Positions 1 to 9,290 of a DNA stretch of 64,000 nt are shown here, piece after piece. The position numbers and the translations under genes were made by a program. How positions within the stretch are numbered: position 1 is the stretch's first letter; each line of letters starts with the position of its first letter. The notes under the pieces were generated by a model. That model did not search any database, had not been told where the DNA came from, and worked only from the letters and a program-made list of their open reading frames with translations. Source of the stretch: Ferrimonas senticii DSM 18821 (GTDB taxonomy: Bacteria > Pseudomonadota > Gammaproteobacteria > Enterobacterales > Shewanellaceae); the NCBI RefSeq assembly GCF_000422665.1, contig NZ_AUGM01000011.1, positions 95,924 to 159,923 on the forward strand, given 5' to 3'.

Positions 1-209
1 CGGTGTTGGTGGGAATGAGTGGCGCACTGTATCTGCTTGGGGCGACTGGATTGGGGGCTTGGTTTATCTATCGCGCCTGGCAACTGAAGTTTCAACCGCA
101 GCAATACCCACCAATTAAGCTGTTTTTACTGTCGATTTGGCACCTGTTGGCGCTGTTTGTACTGCTGTTGGTGGATCACTATACCAATAATATTTATGGA
201 TTTTTTTAA
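1..209 (+). CDS. cyoE: Protoheme IX farnesyltransferase (heme O synthase), C-terminal fragment
   Basis: The frame is open from the window edge, so only about the last 68 residues are present. They contain two hydrophobic helices and end in the LLVDHY-type tail seen in CyoE/CtaB proteins. These inner-membrane UbiA-superfamily enzymes farnesylate heme b to heme O for heme-copper oxidases. The stop (TAA 207-209) overlaps the ribosome binding site of the SCO1 gene that follows, which indicates one cytochrome oxidase assembly operon. The catalytic Asp-rich motifs lie upstream of the window, so the call rests on the C-terminal sequence and the SCO1 neighbour. Confidence 0.8.
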   Translation, partial: VLVGMSGALYLLGATGLGAWFIYRAWQLKFQPQQYPPIKLFLLSIWHLLALFVLLLVDHYTNNIYGFF

Positions 210-222
210 GGGAGTAAGCGGG

Positions 223-852
223 ATGAATTTACGCACTTTGTTGCTGGTATCGGCGGCGTTGATAGCGCTGTTGGCCGGGATCGGTATTGCGGTTTTAGGG
301 CAACAACGGCCCAGCGTTGAGGCACTGTGGTTAAAACAGCCGCGACCGCTGGTAGAGGTTACCTTGCAAGATCAGCTGCGTGAGCCGTTTGGCCAAGCGC
401 AATTGCAAGGCAAATGGACCTTGCTGTTTATCGGTTACACCTCTTGCCCTGATATTTGTCCGACCACCATGGCGGATTTAGCACGACTGTATCCTAAGTT
501 GGCGATGGACAACCTGCAGGTGGTGATGCTGTCGGCGGATCCGGTGCGTGATACCCCTGACCGTTTGGATGAGTACATCTATCACTTTGAGCCGAGCTTT
601 AAAGGGGTGACCGGCGAGCACAGCCAACTGTATCCATTCACCCAAAGCCTTGGTTTGGTGTATGCGTTGGTCGATAGCCCAACCGGTGGCGACTATCTGG
701 TCGATCACAGTGCTGATATTGTGCTGATCAACCCGCAAGGGCAGTTAGAGGCGATATTCCGGCCGCAAGATCTCGGCCCTGGCCAACTGCGCACGGTGTC
801 AATGGCGCAAATCGAGCGGGAGCTGCCGAAAATCGTCGATTACCAGAGTTAA
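223..852 (+). CDS. SCO1/SenC family copper chaperone for cytochrome oxidase
   Basis: This 209-residue thioredoxin-fold protein has one N-terminal membrane anchor (about residues 4-26). The copper site is visible: CPDIC at Cys75/Cys79, and His162 in the VDHSA context, the classic CxxxC plus His of Sco proteins. Known Sco proteins deliver copper to the CuA site of cytochrome c oxidase from the periplasmic face of the membrane. The start at 223 was chosen because AAGGGAG lies just upstream; a longer frame from 157 would overlap cyoE. It sits 13 bases after cyoE and is probably co-transcribed. SCO1-like is clear; the exact client oxidase is not visible here. Confidence 0.93.
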   Translation: MNLRTLLLVSAALIALLAGIGIAVLGQQRPSVEALWLKQPRPLVEVTLQDQLREPFGQAQLQGKWTLLFIGYTSCPDICPTTMADLARLYPKLAMDNLQVVMLSADPVRDTPDRLDEYIYHFEPSFKGVTGEHSQLYPFTQSLGLVYALVDSPTGGDYLVDHSADIVLINPQGQLEAIFRPQDLGPGQLRTVSMAQIERELPKIVDYQS

Positions 853-908
853 TCAAGTTTCGATTAGTTTTTAGTTGGCCGTTCTCAGTTGTTAGTTTTC
901 AGTGAGTG

Positions 909-950
909 GCTAAAAGCTAAAAGCTAAAAGCTAAAAGCTAAAAGCTAAAA
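909..950. repeat. Tandem heptamer array, 6 copies of GCTAAAA
   Basis: Six perfect copies of the 7-bp unit GCTAAAA run head to tail just after the SCO1 gene. The array is not coding. A second heptamer array with a different unit lies 42 bp downstream. Slippage at such arrays can change copy number. Confidence 0.95.
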
Positions 951-953
951 GCA

Positions 954-1000
954 GTTGGTGGTTGGCTAGCGTTAGGTCAAAACGCTGACCAACTACCAAC
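954..1000. repeat. Imperfect inverted repeat, 20-bp arms, between the two heptamer arrays
   Basis: The arms at 954-973 and 981-1000 are complementary at 17 of 20 positions around a 7-base loop. The right arm runs into the first units of the CTACCAA array, so that array may have grown out of one arm of this hairpin. It lies between the convergent SCO1 and deacetylase genes, where a terminator would be expected, but has no T-tract. Confidence 0.75.
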
Positions 1001-1076
1001 TACCAACTACCAACTACCAACTACCAACTACCAACTACCAACTACCAACTACCAACTACCAATTAACAACTACCAA
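993..1076. repeat. Tandem heptamer array, 12 units of CTACCAA
   Basis: Eleven perfect copies and one degenerate copy (TTAACAA at 1063-1069) of the 7-bp unit CTACCAA run directly up to the stop codon of the minus-strand deacetylase gene at 1077. Read on the minus strand, the array is the first thing transcribed past that gene. A 7-bp unit is not a multiple of three, so any read-through would shift frame from unit to unit. Confidence 0.95.
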
Positions 1077-2108
1077 CTAGCCTTTAAGCTTTACCCACGG
1101 CTGCGAGAACCAGTAGTAGTTGTTGCTGCTGCGACTTGGGGCGGTGCAGTTATAGCGAGAACGGCCAACTGGCATTGGCTTATCCGCTTGAATGGTAAAG
1201 GTATCGGCGTCTATCCACGTTGGCGCTTTGGCGCCTTGGCCTTGGATGTAACACATCAGCTGTTCACGGCGCAGATCGTTGCCGTCTAGGGTCACGGTCA
1301 ACAGCGGTGGATTGGTTTCGGTCAGTTGCGATTCCGCACCTTGCAGTGCCGCAACCGGCATATTGCGGCTGTTGAGCTTGAGTTTCAGACTGCTCATATC
1401 GGCGTAAGCCGCCGCTACCGGGAAACGTGGAATGGCGGTGAAATCAGAATACGGGCCAGCAGCGCCGCTGTGTTGGCCGATGCCGCTGTAACCCATCTCC
1501 GTCAACAGTTGCTGTAACTCGCCGTTGAATTCGCCGTAAGGGTAGGCCAAGGCCTTCAGGTTGTGGCCAATATTGGCGACGATGGCCGCTTCGGTTTGTT
1601 CGATATTGGCTTTAATCCGAGCCCGCCATTGTTCGCTGGTTTCACCGTCTGTCTTGCGAATTAAATGGCTGTGATCGGCAGTATGGTTGGCGATGGTGGC
1701 GCCCTCGCTGGCCAACTGCTGCAGCGTCTGCCAGTTCATGGCATCGCCATAGCCGTGCTCAACCGCGTTCAATTCAACAAACACCGTATAGGGATAACCC
1801 AACTGTTTTAGCAGCGGATGAGCGTGTTCAGCGACGTCGTTATAACCGTCATCAAAGGTGATCACCACGCTTTTGGGAGGCAGCGGTTGTTTCGCTTTAA
1901 TTGCCGTCAGCGCTTGTTCGAGCGGTAGCACCTGAAATTGCTGGTCCCGCAGATAGTGCATCTGTTCGGTAAACTGTGCCGGGGTGACCGAGGTGCTTTT
2001 CGGGGTGCTATCACTGACGTGGTGATACTGTAAGATCACCACCGCCTGCGCGCTGCCACTGGCACATAGAGTTAATGGCAGCAGCCAGCGTAAAGCGTTT
2101 TGTTTCAT
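1077..2108 (-). CDS. Exported polysaccharide deacetylase (NodB-homology)
   Basis: This 343-residue protein has a typical signal peptide (cleavage near residue 22, after SAQA). The NodB domain follows: TFDDG at 84-88 holds the catalytic base and a metal-binding Asp, HTADH supplies metal-binding His142 and His146, and AYPYGEF is the third motif. Members remove acetyl groups from N-acetylated sugars in polysaccharides or peptidoglycan. About 110 residues after the domain may bind substrate. It is transcribed away from the MATE gene with only about 20 bp between starts, and its stop abuts a heptamer repeat array. The natural substrate cannot be told from sequence. Confidence 0.88.
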   Translation of the reverse strand: MKQNALRWLLPLTLCASGSAQAVVILQYHHVSDSTPKSTSVTPAQFTEQMHYLRDQQFQVLPLEQALTAIKAKQPLPPKSVVITFDDGYNDVAEHAHPLLKQLGYPYTVFVELNAVEHGYGDAMNWQTLQQLASEGATIANHTADHSHLIRKTDGETSEQWRARIKANIEQTEAAIVANIGHNLKALAYPYGEFNGELQQLLTEMGYSGIGQHSGAAGPYSDFTAIPRFPVAAAYADMSSLKLKLNSRNMPVAALQGAESQLTETNPPLLTVTLDGNDLRREQLMCYIQGQGAKAPTWIDADTFTIQADKPMPVGRSRYNCTAPSRSSNNYYWFSQPWVKLKG

Positions 2109-2128
2109 TGTTGGGGAAATCCGTTGTT

Positions 2129-3460
2129 ATGACGCTAGATGCCCTTGGGGCTTCCTTGCGGCAGTGGTCGGTGCATCAACGCAATTTGGCGTTGGCGCTG
2201 CCGATGATTCTGTCAAACATTACTACCCCAATGCTGGGGTTAGTGGACACCGCGGTTATCGGCCACTTAACCGAGGCTTATTATCTGGGCGGTGTCGCTG
2301 TTGGGGCGATGATTATAACCCTAATTCTGTGGCTGGCTGGTTTCCTGCGAATGGCGACTACTGGATTGGTGGCCCAGGGCTTTGGTGAGCAGTCGTGGCC
2401 CAAGCAGTTGGCAGTGCTGTTTCAGGGGCTGTGCTTGGCGTTGCTACTGGGTGGAATACTGGTGCTGTTGCAGCAGCCGCTGTTAACTGCGGCGATCCAG
2501 GTTATTGGCGGCAGCAGTGAGGTGCAGCATTACGCCATGGAATACGCGTCGATGCGGATCTGGGGCGCGCCGGCGGCGCTGATGAACTTAGTGTTGTTGG
2601 GCTTTTTGTTGGGGCGTCATCAAGCCAAAGCGGCAATGTGGCTGCTGATCCTGACCAACAGCTTTAATATCGGTTTCGATCTGTGGTTTGTTCTGGGACT
2701 GGGTTGGGGCGTGACTGGCGCTGCGGCGGCAACAGTAGTGGCCGATTACAGCGCATTGCTGCTGGCGCTGTGGCTCAGTTGGCGACAGGTTCCACCGCAA
2801 TACCGTCAGCTTAAGTGGCTTAATTTCGATGGCGTTGGCCGCTTAATTGCGCTTAATCGCGACATTTTCCTGCGTTCGCTCTGTTTGCAGTTGTGCATTG
2901 CGTTTGTCACTGCGCAAGGGGCGCGGATGGGCGATGCAGTGGTGGCGGCCAACTCGGTATTGATGAACTTCACTTTGCTGATCGCCTACGGCCTTGATGG
3001 TTTTGCTTATGCGGCGGAAGCGCAGGTGGGACAGGCTCTGGGGCGCAAAGATCAGCGTCAGCTGCGATTGGCGGTATGGTTGGGGATGCTGTGGTCGGCG
3101 GCGGCGGCGTTGCTGGCAGCAGCGGTTTTCTGGTTACTCGGCAGCGAGATTATTGCCCTGCTAACCAGTATCGACAGCGTCCGCAGCAATGCACAAACCT
3201 ACCTGCCTTGGCTGGTGGCTTATCCGCTGGTGGCGTTTACCTGTTTCTTGTTTGACGGGGTTTATATTGGCGCCGCCAAAGGGCGGCCAATGCGCGATAG
3301 CATGCTGTTGTCGGCACTGGGATTCTTTGGCTTGTGGTGGCTAACCCAAGGCTGGGGCAACCACGGTCTGTGGTTGGCGTTCTGCGGCTTTGCGCTGCTG
3401 CGCAGTGTTAGCCTTGGTGGCCATTATTGGCTGCGCCAGCGTCAACAACGGTGGGTTTGA
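2129..3460 (+). CDS. MATE family efflux transporter, DinF-like
   Basis: This 443-residue protein has about twelve hydrophobic segments and the N-terminal pattern of MATE carriers (LPMILSNITTPMLGLVDTAV), closest in style to the DinF branch. MATE proteins export cationic drugs or metabolites in exchange for Na+ or H+. The start at 2129 follows a GGGGAAA ribosome binding site; the longer frame from 2075 would run into the divergent deacetylase gene. A strong hairpin with T-tract follows the stop. Substrates cannot be predicted. Confidence 0.88.
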   Translation: MTLDALGASLRQWSVHQRNLALALPMILSNITTPMLGLVDTAVIGHLTEAYYLGGVAVGAMIITLILWLAGFLRMATTGLVAQGFGEQSWPKQLAVLFQGLCLALLLGGILVLLQQPLLTAAIQVIGGSSEVQHYAMEYASMRIWGAPAALMNLVLLGFLLGRHQAKAAMWLLILTNSFNIGFDLWFVLGLGWGVTGAAAATVVADYSALLLALWLSWRQVPPQYRQLKWLNFDGVGRLIALNRDIFLRSLCLQLCIAFVTAQGARMGDAVVAANSVLMNFTLLIAYGLDGFAYAAEAQVGQALGRKDQRQLRLAVWLGMLWSAAAALLAAAVFWLLGSEIIALLTSIDSVRSNAQTYLPWLVAYPLVAFTCFLFDGVYIGAAKGRPMRDSMLLSALGFFGLWWLTQGWGNHGLWLAFCGFALLRSVSLGGHYWLRQRQQRWV

Positions 3461-3476
3461 CCTGCACCCGCGCACT

Positions 3477-3503
3477 AAAAAGGCCGCATTCTGCGGCCTT
3501 TTT
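3477..3503. terminator. Bidirectional Rho-independent terminator
   Basis: A perfect 12-bp stem (3477-3488 with 3492-3503) closes a 3-base loop; its outer arms are A5 and T5, so it can terminate the MATE gene (+) and nfuA (-). Confidence 0.93.
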
Positions 3504-3516
3504 ACTTAAGCGAAAC

Positions 3517-4095
3517 TCAGTAGTAAGAGTGCTCGCCCGCTTGGTGCTCAGTGATGTCTTTCACTGCAGTCAGTTCGCCAGCAAACTCTTCCAGCAACTG
3601 CTTTTCAATGCCATCTTTCAGGGTCACATCAACCATTGAACAGCCATTACAGCCGCCGCCAAACTGGATTACCGCGATGCCATCGTCGGTCAATTCCATC
3701 AGGCTGATGTAGCCGCCGTGGCCGGCCAGTTGTGGGTTCACTTGGGCTTGAATTACGTACTCAACACGCTCTTTCAGTGGCGCATCGTCGGCCACTTTGC
3801 GCATTTTGGCGTTGGGCGCTTTTAGAGTCAGCTGGCTGCCCAACTGGTCCGTTACGTAATCGATAAAGGCTTCTTCCAAGAACGGCGCGCTCTTGCTGTC
3901 GATCATGGTGTTAAAGCCGTTGAACTCCAGTTCGGTATCGTCCTCTTCCACCGAATCTGGTGGGCAGTACGACACACCGCACTCGGCTTGTGGGGTGCCT
4001 GGATTGATAACGAACACCCGGATGTGGGTGCCTTCAGGCTGCTGCGCCAGCAGTTTTACGAAATGCGCCTGAGCGGCTTCGGTAATGGTGATCAT
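3517..4095 (-). CDS. nfuA: Fe/S biogenesis protein NfuA
   Basis: This 192-residue protein matches the E. coli NfuA length. It has an N-terminal degenerate A-type (IscA-like) domain and a C-terminal Nfu domain. The cluster-binding CxxC is Cys149/Cys152 in GGGCNGC. NfuA carries a [4Fe-4S] cluster and passes it to apo-proteins such as aconitase and lipoate synthase. The start at 4095 has AAGAGAG upstream and matches the family N-terminus; the frame extends to 4191 without family similarity. The order nfuA-comF-bioH is common in related gammaproteobacteria. Confidence 0.96.
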   Translation of the reverse strand: MITITEAAQAHFVKLLAQQPEGTHIRVFVINPGTPQAECGVSYCPPDSVEEDDTELEFNGFNTMIDSKSAPFLEEAFIDYVTDQLGSQLTLKAPNAKMRKVADDAPLKERVEYVIQAQVNPQLAGHGGYISLMELTDDGIAVIQFGGGCNGCSMVDVTLKDGIEKQLLEEFAGELTAVKDITEHQAGEHSYY

Positions 4096-4235
4096 ATCGG
4101 CTCTCTTAAACCTGAGTAATCGACTCGGATAATATCCATGATAACCCTGTTCGGGCGTGGATGGACAGGGCAGCGATGATAACCGGATCACGAATTGACC
4201 GCTAAACGATCAATTCGATTGCTGCTTTTGATGGC

Positions 4236-4976
4236 TCAGTTCATCGCCGTTGCCAGCGCCAGATAGTGGCTAACCCGATGCCCTTGGCGCTGCAGCGTGC
4301 TGGCGGCAACGGCCAGGGTGGTGCCGGTGGTAACAATGTCATCGACCAAGCCGATGCCAGCTTGTGCTGGTTGGGCTGGGGCGACAAAACCGCGTTTCAG
4401 ATTGGCTCGCCGTTCGCGACCACTGAGTAGGTGCTGGGTGTCGCTATGGCCGACTTTAATCAGCAGCTCTGGTCGTACTGACAGTTGCAGTTGCCGTCCT
4501 AGCTCCAAGGCGATCCGCAACGCGTGATTGCTGCCGCGTTGGCGCAGGCGCTGATGATCCATCGGGATGGGAACCAACACCTGTGGCAATGGCTGGGTTT
4601 GCATCCGCTTGGCTAACTGCTGACACAGCGGCGTTAGCGCGGCGAATCGTTGTTGGATCTTCATCTGCGCGACCAACTGTCCGGCGGGCGATTGATAGTG
4701 AACGGCAACCTGTAGTGGTCGCCAACGTTGCCGCGATAGGCACTTGCCGCAGCGCGATAGCTGGCTGTGGCTTGGCAACGGCGCGGTGCAGCACAGGCAC
4801 AATGGGCCCGGATCGCCATCGGCTAAGCAGATTGCACAGAGCCCCCGCTGCTGAGCAAGTGGCTGCTGACACAGCAAACATCGGTTCGGTAGACTGGCAT
4901 CTAATCCTTGGCGTAGCTGCTGTATTACCCCAAGAAGTCGTTGTTTGATTGTGTTTGTGTGGGAAGCTGCTGCCAT
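4236..4976 (-). CDS. ComF family phosphoribosyltransferase-like protein
   Basis: This 246-residue protein begins with a zinc-ribbon-like region of paired cysteines (CLLCQQ, CAIC, CLCC, CGKC), followed by a PRTase-type fold. The PRPP-binding loop is visible near the C-terminus as LVDDIVTTGTT. ComF/GntX proteins are linked to DNA uptake or gluconate use, with uncertain biochemical role. The ATG at 4974-4976 overlaps the divergent bioH ATG at 4975-4977, so the two start codons share two bases. Upstream in-frame sequence exists but lies in bioH and lacks family similarity. Confidence 0.9.
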   Translation of the reverse strand: MAAASHTNTIKQRLLGVIQQLRQGLDASLPNRCLLCQQPLAQQRGLCAICLADGDPGPLCLCCTAPLPSHSQLSRCGKCLSRQRWRPLQVAVHYQSPAGQLVAQMKIQQRFAALTPLCQQLAKRMQTQPLPQVLVPIPMDHQRLRQRGSNHALRIALELGRQLQLSVRPELLIKVGHSDTQHLLSGRERRANLKRGFVAPAQPAQAGIGLVDDIVTTGTTLAVAASTLQRQGHRVSHYLALATAMN

Positions 4977-5745
4977 GTCGATTGCCCCTGTTACTGATTT
5001 GAAGCCCACCTTGGTGCTGTTGCACGGCTGGGGGATGAACTGCGCTGTGTGGCAGCAACTTACCCCGCAGTTGCAAGCGTTGGGCTTTGCCGTGGTTACC
5101 CCCAATTTGCCGGGTTTTGGTGGCGCCAAGACGCTTAGTGATCCCACGGACTTAAGTTTGATGGCGGCGCATCTTTGGCAGCAGTTGCCAGCGCGTTGCC
5201 ATCTGCTGGGCTGGTCGTTGGGGGGATTGTTAGCGTTGCAGATGAGCCTGCAAGCGCCGCAGCGGGTGGCATCACTAGTGACCATCGCCAGCTCACCGGC
5301 GTTTCAGGCCGCTGATAATTGGCCGGGGATTACCCCTGCGGTGTTAGCTAATTTTGCCGCGCAGTTGGCCAACGACAGCGACAAAACCATTGCGGCTTTC
5401 TTGGCGTTACAGGGGATGGGATCGGCCAGTAATCGCGCCGATATTCGTCTGCTTAAACAGGCGATGCTGTCGCAACCGAGTGCCGATGCGACCGCTTTAG
5501 CTGGGGGGCTGACGATACTAACGCAGGTCGATCTGCGCTCGCAGCTGTCGCAAATAACCCCGCCATGGATGCGACTCTATGGCCGCAATGATGCTTTGGT
5601 GCCCAAAGCCAGTATCGGTGTGGTGGATCGATTGGCGCCACACTCACGCTCGCACATCTTTGCCCCAGCCGGTCACGCGCCGTTTATCTCTCACCCTGAT
5701 TTGGTGCTGGAGGTGTTGTCCGATTTTTATGCCAGTGCTGGGTAA
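4975..5745 (+). CDS. bioH: Pimeloyl-ACP methyl ester carboxylesterase BioH
   Basis: This 256-residue alpha/beta hydrolase has the BioH catalytic triad: Ser81 in GWSLGG, Asp206 in GRNDALVP and His234 in GHAPF. BioH removes the methyl group from pimeloyl-ACP methyl ester, freeing the pimeloyl chain for biotin synthesis in the cytoplasm. Divergence from comF/gntX is the conserved arrangement. The ATG overlaps that of comF, so its promoter and ribosome binding site must lie inside the comF reading frame; GTG or ATG codons from 4945 onward are possible alternative starts. Confidence 0.93.
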   Translation: MSIAPVTDLKPTLVLLHGWGMNCAVWQQLTPQLQALGFAVVTPNLPGFGGAKTLSDPTDLSLMAAHLWQQLPARCHLLGWSLGGLLALQMSLQAPQRVASLVTIASSPAFQAADNWPGITPAVLANFAAQLANDSDKTIAAFLALQGMGSASNRADIRLLKQAMLSQPSADATALAGGLTILTQVDLRSQLSQITPPWMRLYGRNDALVPKASIGVVDRLAPHSRSHIFAPAGHAPFISHPDLVLEVLSDFYASAG

Positions 5746-5820
5746 ACGCCGATAACCGCTATCGGCAACTTCTGACTGCTTGTTATTTGCGCAGGTGGTA
5801 CAATTTAACCAATTCTTTCA

Positions 5821-6300
5821 ATGGGTTTAATTGGCCTCTCGGCATTTATGTTTCTGGTTTCCAACTTTCCGCAGGTTCCGATTGCCACCAGCAATCCCGC
5901 CACCGACAGCGCTGCCCGTGAGCAGCAGCTGCGACCGGCGATGCCTGCGCCAGAAGCGTTAGCCAAAAGTCAGGCCGAGCGCGGCATCGATCCAGAACGT
6001 CAGCACAGCGATAAGGTGCAGCGTAAAGGCACTTCAGCGCGTCAGTCACAATCGCAGTCCGAACCAGAATCTCAGCGGAACAAGGGCCGTCAACGGCAGT
6101 CGCTAAAGTCGCTGCTGGCGGAAGCCAACCCCACTATTGATCGTCCCGGTCGTCGTCGCCGTGGCAGCGAGCAAACCGAGGCCAGCTCGGTGTTGGCGCT
6201 GACCGACGCCCAGTATCAAGCCTTCGGCCAGATCATCGCTCGCGCTTATCGGCGCCGTGTCGAGCCGCCACCGGCTCGACAACTGCTTAGCTGGACTTAA
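5821..6300 (+). CDS. Small membrane-anchored charged protein, function unknown
   Basis: The 159-residue product is not recognised. It has one hydrophobic segment at residues 1-18, then a long low-complexity stretch rich in Gln, Arg, Ser, Glu and Pro, and a more ordered C-terminal part after residue 125. This suggests an inner-membrane anchor with a disordered tail. The start at 5821 has no strong ribosome binding site; ATG at 5848 is possible but would remove part of the hydrophobic segment. The stop codon TAA (6298-6300) overlaps the stop of the convergent tex gene in the palindrome TTAA. A -10-like TACAAT is at 5799-5804. Confidence 0.6.
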   Translation: MGLIGLSAFMFLVSNFPQVPIATSNPATDSAAREQQLRPAMPAPEALAKSQAERGIDPERQHSDKVQRKGTSARQSQSQSEPESQRNKGRQRQSLKSLLAEANPTIDRPGRRRRGSEQTEASSVLALTDAQYQAFGQIIARAYRRRVEPPPARQLLSWT

Positions 6301-8591
6301 CGTTTTTTCGCTTTAGCAAAAGCATCGGCGAAGGCGTTGTTGCCTGCGGCGGGCTGGCTCTGTGAGCGCGATTGCGATCGTACTGTTGGTTGCGGGGCGG
6401 CAGGGCGAGCCTGCTGGCGACGCTGGTCGTCGCCGCTTTTCATCGACAGCGCAATCCGTTTGCGCGGCAAGTCGACCTCAGTCACTCGCACCTTAACCAC
6501 TTGGCCGGTTTTCACCAGTTTGCGTGGGTCGTCAACGAAGTGATCCGCCAGCGCTGAGATATGCACCAAGCCATCCTGCTTTACGCCGATATCAACAAAG
6601 GCGCCGAAGTGGGTGACGTTGGTGACCACCCCTTCCAGCATCATCCCCTCAACCAGATCATTCAGGCTGGTTACCCCCTCGGCAAATTTGGCCGAAGCGA
6701 ACTCGCCGCGGGGATCGCGCCCCGGCTTGTGCAGTTCGCTGATGATGTCGGTGACCGTTGGTAGGCCGAAGCGGTCATCGACAAAATCGCTAGCGCGTAA
6801 CTGATTCAGCACGCTGTCGTTGCCGATCAGTGCTTTGGCGGTTAGGCCGGTTTTCGCCGCCATCTGCTTGACCACGCCGTAGGCTTCCGGATGCACCCCT
6901 GAGCCATCGAGCGGATCGCTGCCGCCGCTGATCCGCAAAAAGCCGGCGCACTGCTCAAACGCTTTTGGTCCCAGTCGCGGCACCTTTTTCAGTTCGCTGC
7001 GTTTATCGAAGCGGCCATTGCTGTCGCGGTAGCTGACGATGTTGTTGGCCAAAGTCGGGGTTAACCCAGCAACGCGGCTAAGCAGTGCCGCCGAAGCGGA
7101 GTTAAGATCGACGCCGACGTGGTTTACGCAATCCTCGACCACCGCATCCAAGCGCTGCGCTAGTTGGCTTTGGTTAACGTCGTGCTGGTACTGGCCAACG
7201 CCGATCGCTTTCGGTTCGATCTTCACCAATTCCGCCAATGGATCTTGCAGGCGGCGGCCGATGGAGACCGCACCACGCAGGCTCACATCCAACTGCGGGA
7301 ACTCATTGGCGGCCAATTCCGAGGCGCTGTAAACCGAGGCACCCGCTTCCGAGACCACGACTTTGGCCGGTTTGCGTTCAAGACCGGCGATCAGCTCGGC
7401 CACCAGCTGATCGGTTTCGCGGCTGGCGGTGCCGTTGCCGATGGCGATCAGCTCAATCTGATGGCGCTTGACCAAGGTAGCCAAGGTGGCCAATGCCTGC
7501 GACCACTGTTTTTGCGGCGCATGCGGGTAGATGGTGGCGGTATCCAGTAGCTTACCGGTGCCATCCAGCGCCGCCAGTTTACAGCCGGTGCGCTGACCCG
7601 GATCGATCGCCAAGGTTGCCTTAGCGCCCGCCGGAGCCGCCAACAGCAAGTCACTCAGGTTGTCTCCAAACACCTTGATTGCCGCGTCGTCGGCGCGGCG
7701 CTGCAACGCGCTTAACAGCTCGTTTTCTAAACTGGCACCGAGTTTGGTTTTCCAGCACTGCTGCACCACATTCAGCAGCCACAGATCGGCATCACCGCCG
7801 TCGGTTTTGACCTTGGCTAAGCGCGCCAGCAGGCGTTCGGCAGCGCTGAGTTCGCCCCGTGGCACCGCTTCCGCTTCCAGTCGCAACGCTAGCGATAACT
7901 CGCCTTGATTCTTGCCGCGCAGCATCGCCAACGCTCGATGCGAAGGCACTTTGTTGTAGCGTTCTTGATGATCGTAGTAATCGCGAAACTTGCTGTGCTC
8001 ATCGGCCTTGCCACGGCCGGCTTTGCTGGCAATCCAGCCCTCAATCAGCGCCTCGCGCATCGCCGCGACATTGGCCGGATCATTGCCGATGTGCTCAATC
8101 AAAATCGCCTGACAGCCATCCAAGACCGCCGCCGCGCTGTCGTAACCCTTGCGGGTGTGTTGCGCCGCTTGAGTCATAGCTTGCGGCTGGCGCAGCAGGT
8201 TGAGAGCGAACGGTTCAAGACCGGCTTCAATCGCCAACTGACCTTTGGTGCGGCGTTTCGATTTAAACGGCAGATAGAGATCTTCTAAGGCGGTTTTGCT
8301 GTCGGCGGCGTCGATGGCGCGGCGCAGCGATTCGGTCAATTTGCCTTGCTCGCTGATGGCGCTGAGGATGGTGTCACGGCGCTGATTGAGCTCGCGCAGG
8401 TAGCTTAAACGCTGCTCTAGCGTTCGCAGTTGGCCATCATCAAGGCCGCCGGTGGCCTCTTTACGGTAACGGGCGATAAACGGCACCGTGGCGCCGCCGT
8501 CGATAAGCTCGATGGTGGCACTGATCTGCTGTGGTTTTACCTGCAGCTCTTGGGCGATCTGCTGGCTGAGGCGAGAGTTAGCTTGGCTCAT
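6297..8591 (-). CDS. tex: Tex family RNA-binding transcription accessory protein
   Basis: This 764-residue protein has the Tex architecture: N-terminal helical HTH-like region, a central YqgF/RNase H-like domain ([12 protein letters not shown]), a helix-hairpin-helix region ([20 protein letters not shown]), and a C-terminal S1 domain ([20 protein letters not shown]) with a basic tail. Tex proteins bind nucleic acid and act with RNA polymerase. The start at 8591 gives the expected family N-terminus ([16 protein letters not shown]). It is divergent from greB, about 100 bp away, as in related genomes, which pairs two transcription-elongation factors. Confidence 0.95.
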   Translation of the reverse strand: MSQANSRLSQQIAQELQVKPQQISATIELIDGGATVPFIARYRKEATGGLDDGQLRTLEQRLSYLRELNQRRDTILSAISEQGKLTESLRRAIDAADSKTALEDLYLPFKSKRRTKGQLAIEAGLEPFALNLLRQPQAMTQAAQHTRKGYDSAAAVLDGCQAILIEHIGNDPANVAAMREALIEGWIASKAGRGKADEHSKFRDYYDHQERYNKVPSHRALAMLRGKNQGELSLALRLEAEAVPRGELSAAERLLARLAKVKTDGGDADLWLLNVVQQCWKTKLGASLENELLSALQRRADDAAIKVFGDNLSDLLLAAPAGAKATLAIDPGQRTGCKLAALDGTGKLLDTATIYPHAPQKQWSQALATLATLVKRHQIELIAIGNGTASRETDQLVAELIAGLERKPAKVVVSEAGASVYSASELAANEFPQLDVSLRGAVSIGRRLQDPLAELVKIEPKAIGVGQYQHDVNQSQLAQRLDAVVEDCVNHVGVDLNSASAALLSRVAGLTPTLANNIVSYRDSNGRFDKRSELKKVPRLGPKAFEQCAGFLRISGGSDPLDGSGVHPEAYGVVKQMAAKTGLTAKALIGNDSVLNQLRASDFVDDRFGLPTVTDIISELHKPGRDPRGEFASAKFAEGVTSLNDLVEGMMLEGVVTNVTHFGAFVDIGVKQDGLVHISALADHFVDDPRKLVKTGQVVKVRVTEVDLPRKRIALSMKSGDDQRRQQARPAAPQPTVRSQSRSQSQPAAGNNAFADAFAKAKKR

Positions 8592-8692
8592 AATCTGTCG
8601 TTTTTGCGTTGATTTGCCGATGGCGTGACTGGCAGCGACAATAACACAGTTGCTATAGTCGCAGGCATTGCAACAACGGAAGAAAACCTTAA

Positions 8693-9178
8693 GTGTCACG
8701 GGCAAATCTGATCACCAAAGACGGCTGGAACAAGCTGGAAGCCGAGCTGAAATTTCTCTGGAAAGAGGAGCGACCACGGGTCACCCAAGCGGTCTCCGAC
8801 GCGGCGGCACTCGGTGACCGCAGCGAGAACGCTGAGTACATCTACGGCAAAAAGCGGCTGCGTGAAATCGACCGTCGGGTGCGCTTCTTAAGCAAACGTA
8901 TGGAAGTGTTGCGGGTGGTGGAACCGGATCCGCGGCAAGCGGGCAAAGCCTACTTTGGCGCCTGGTTGGAGCTGGAATCAGAAGCCGGTGAGATCAAACA
9001 TTATCAACTGGTTGGCCCCGATGAGTTTGAGATCGGCGTGGGCAAGATCAGCATCGATTCGCCGTTGGCGCGGGCGATGCTGGGCAAAGAGGTCGATGAT
9101 GAAGTGATTGTGCGCACCCCAGCGGGCGCACAAACCTATTACATCAATCGCATCAGCTACAAACCGTTTGCCGATTGA
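8693..9178 (+). CDS. greB: Transcription elongation factor GreB
   Basis: This 161-residue protein has the N-terminal coiled-coil of Gre factors with acidic tip residues ([10 protein letters not shown]) and the C-terminal FKBP-like domain ([19 protein letters not shown]). GreB enters the RNA polymerase secondary channel and stimulates cleavage of backtracked transcripts. The start is GTG at 8693, with GGAAGA about nine bases upstream. It precedes ompR by 112 bp and is divergent from tex. Confidence 0.96.
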   Translation: MSRANLITKDGWNKLEAELKFLWKEERPRVTQAVSDAAALGDRSENAEYIYGKKRLREIDRRVRFLSKRMEVLRVVEPDPRQAGKAYFGAWLELESEAGEIKHYQLVGPDEFEIGVGKISIDSPLARAMLGKEVDDEVIVRTPAGAQTYYINRISYKPFAD

Positions 9179-9290
9179 TCGCAATGTAAGCTAAAAAATA
9201 ACCTAGAAACAGTTTGCAACACCCTATCGCTGCGGCGTTTTCTGCCAACGCGGTACTATCACGGATGAGCTAGAAATTTAAGGTACCTTC

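Noticed and set aside
909..1076. CRISPR-like array
   Set aside because: The units are 7-bp perfect tandem repeats without spacers; no cas genes are nearby.
7039..8288. Several plus-strand frames within tex
   Set aside because: They are antisense to the conserved Tex domains and overlap one another without start signals or families.
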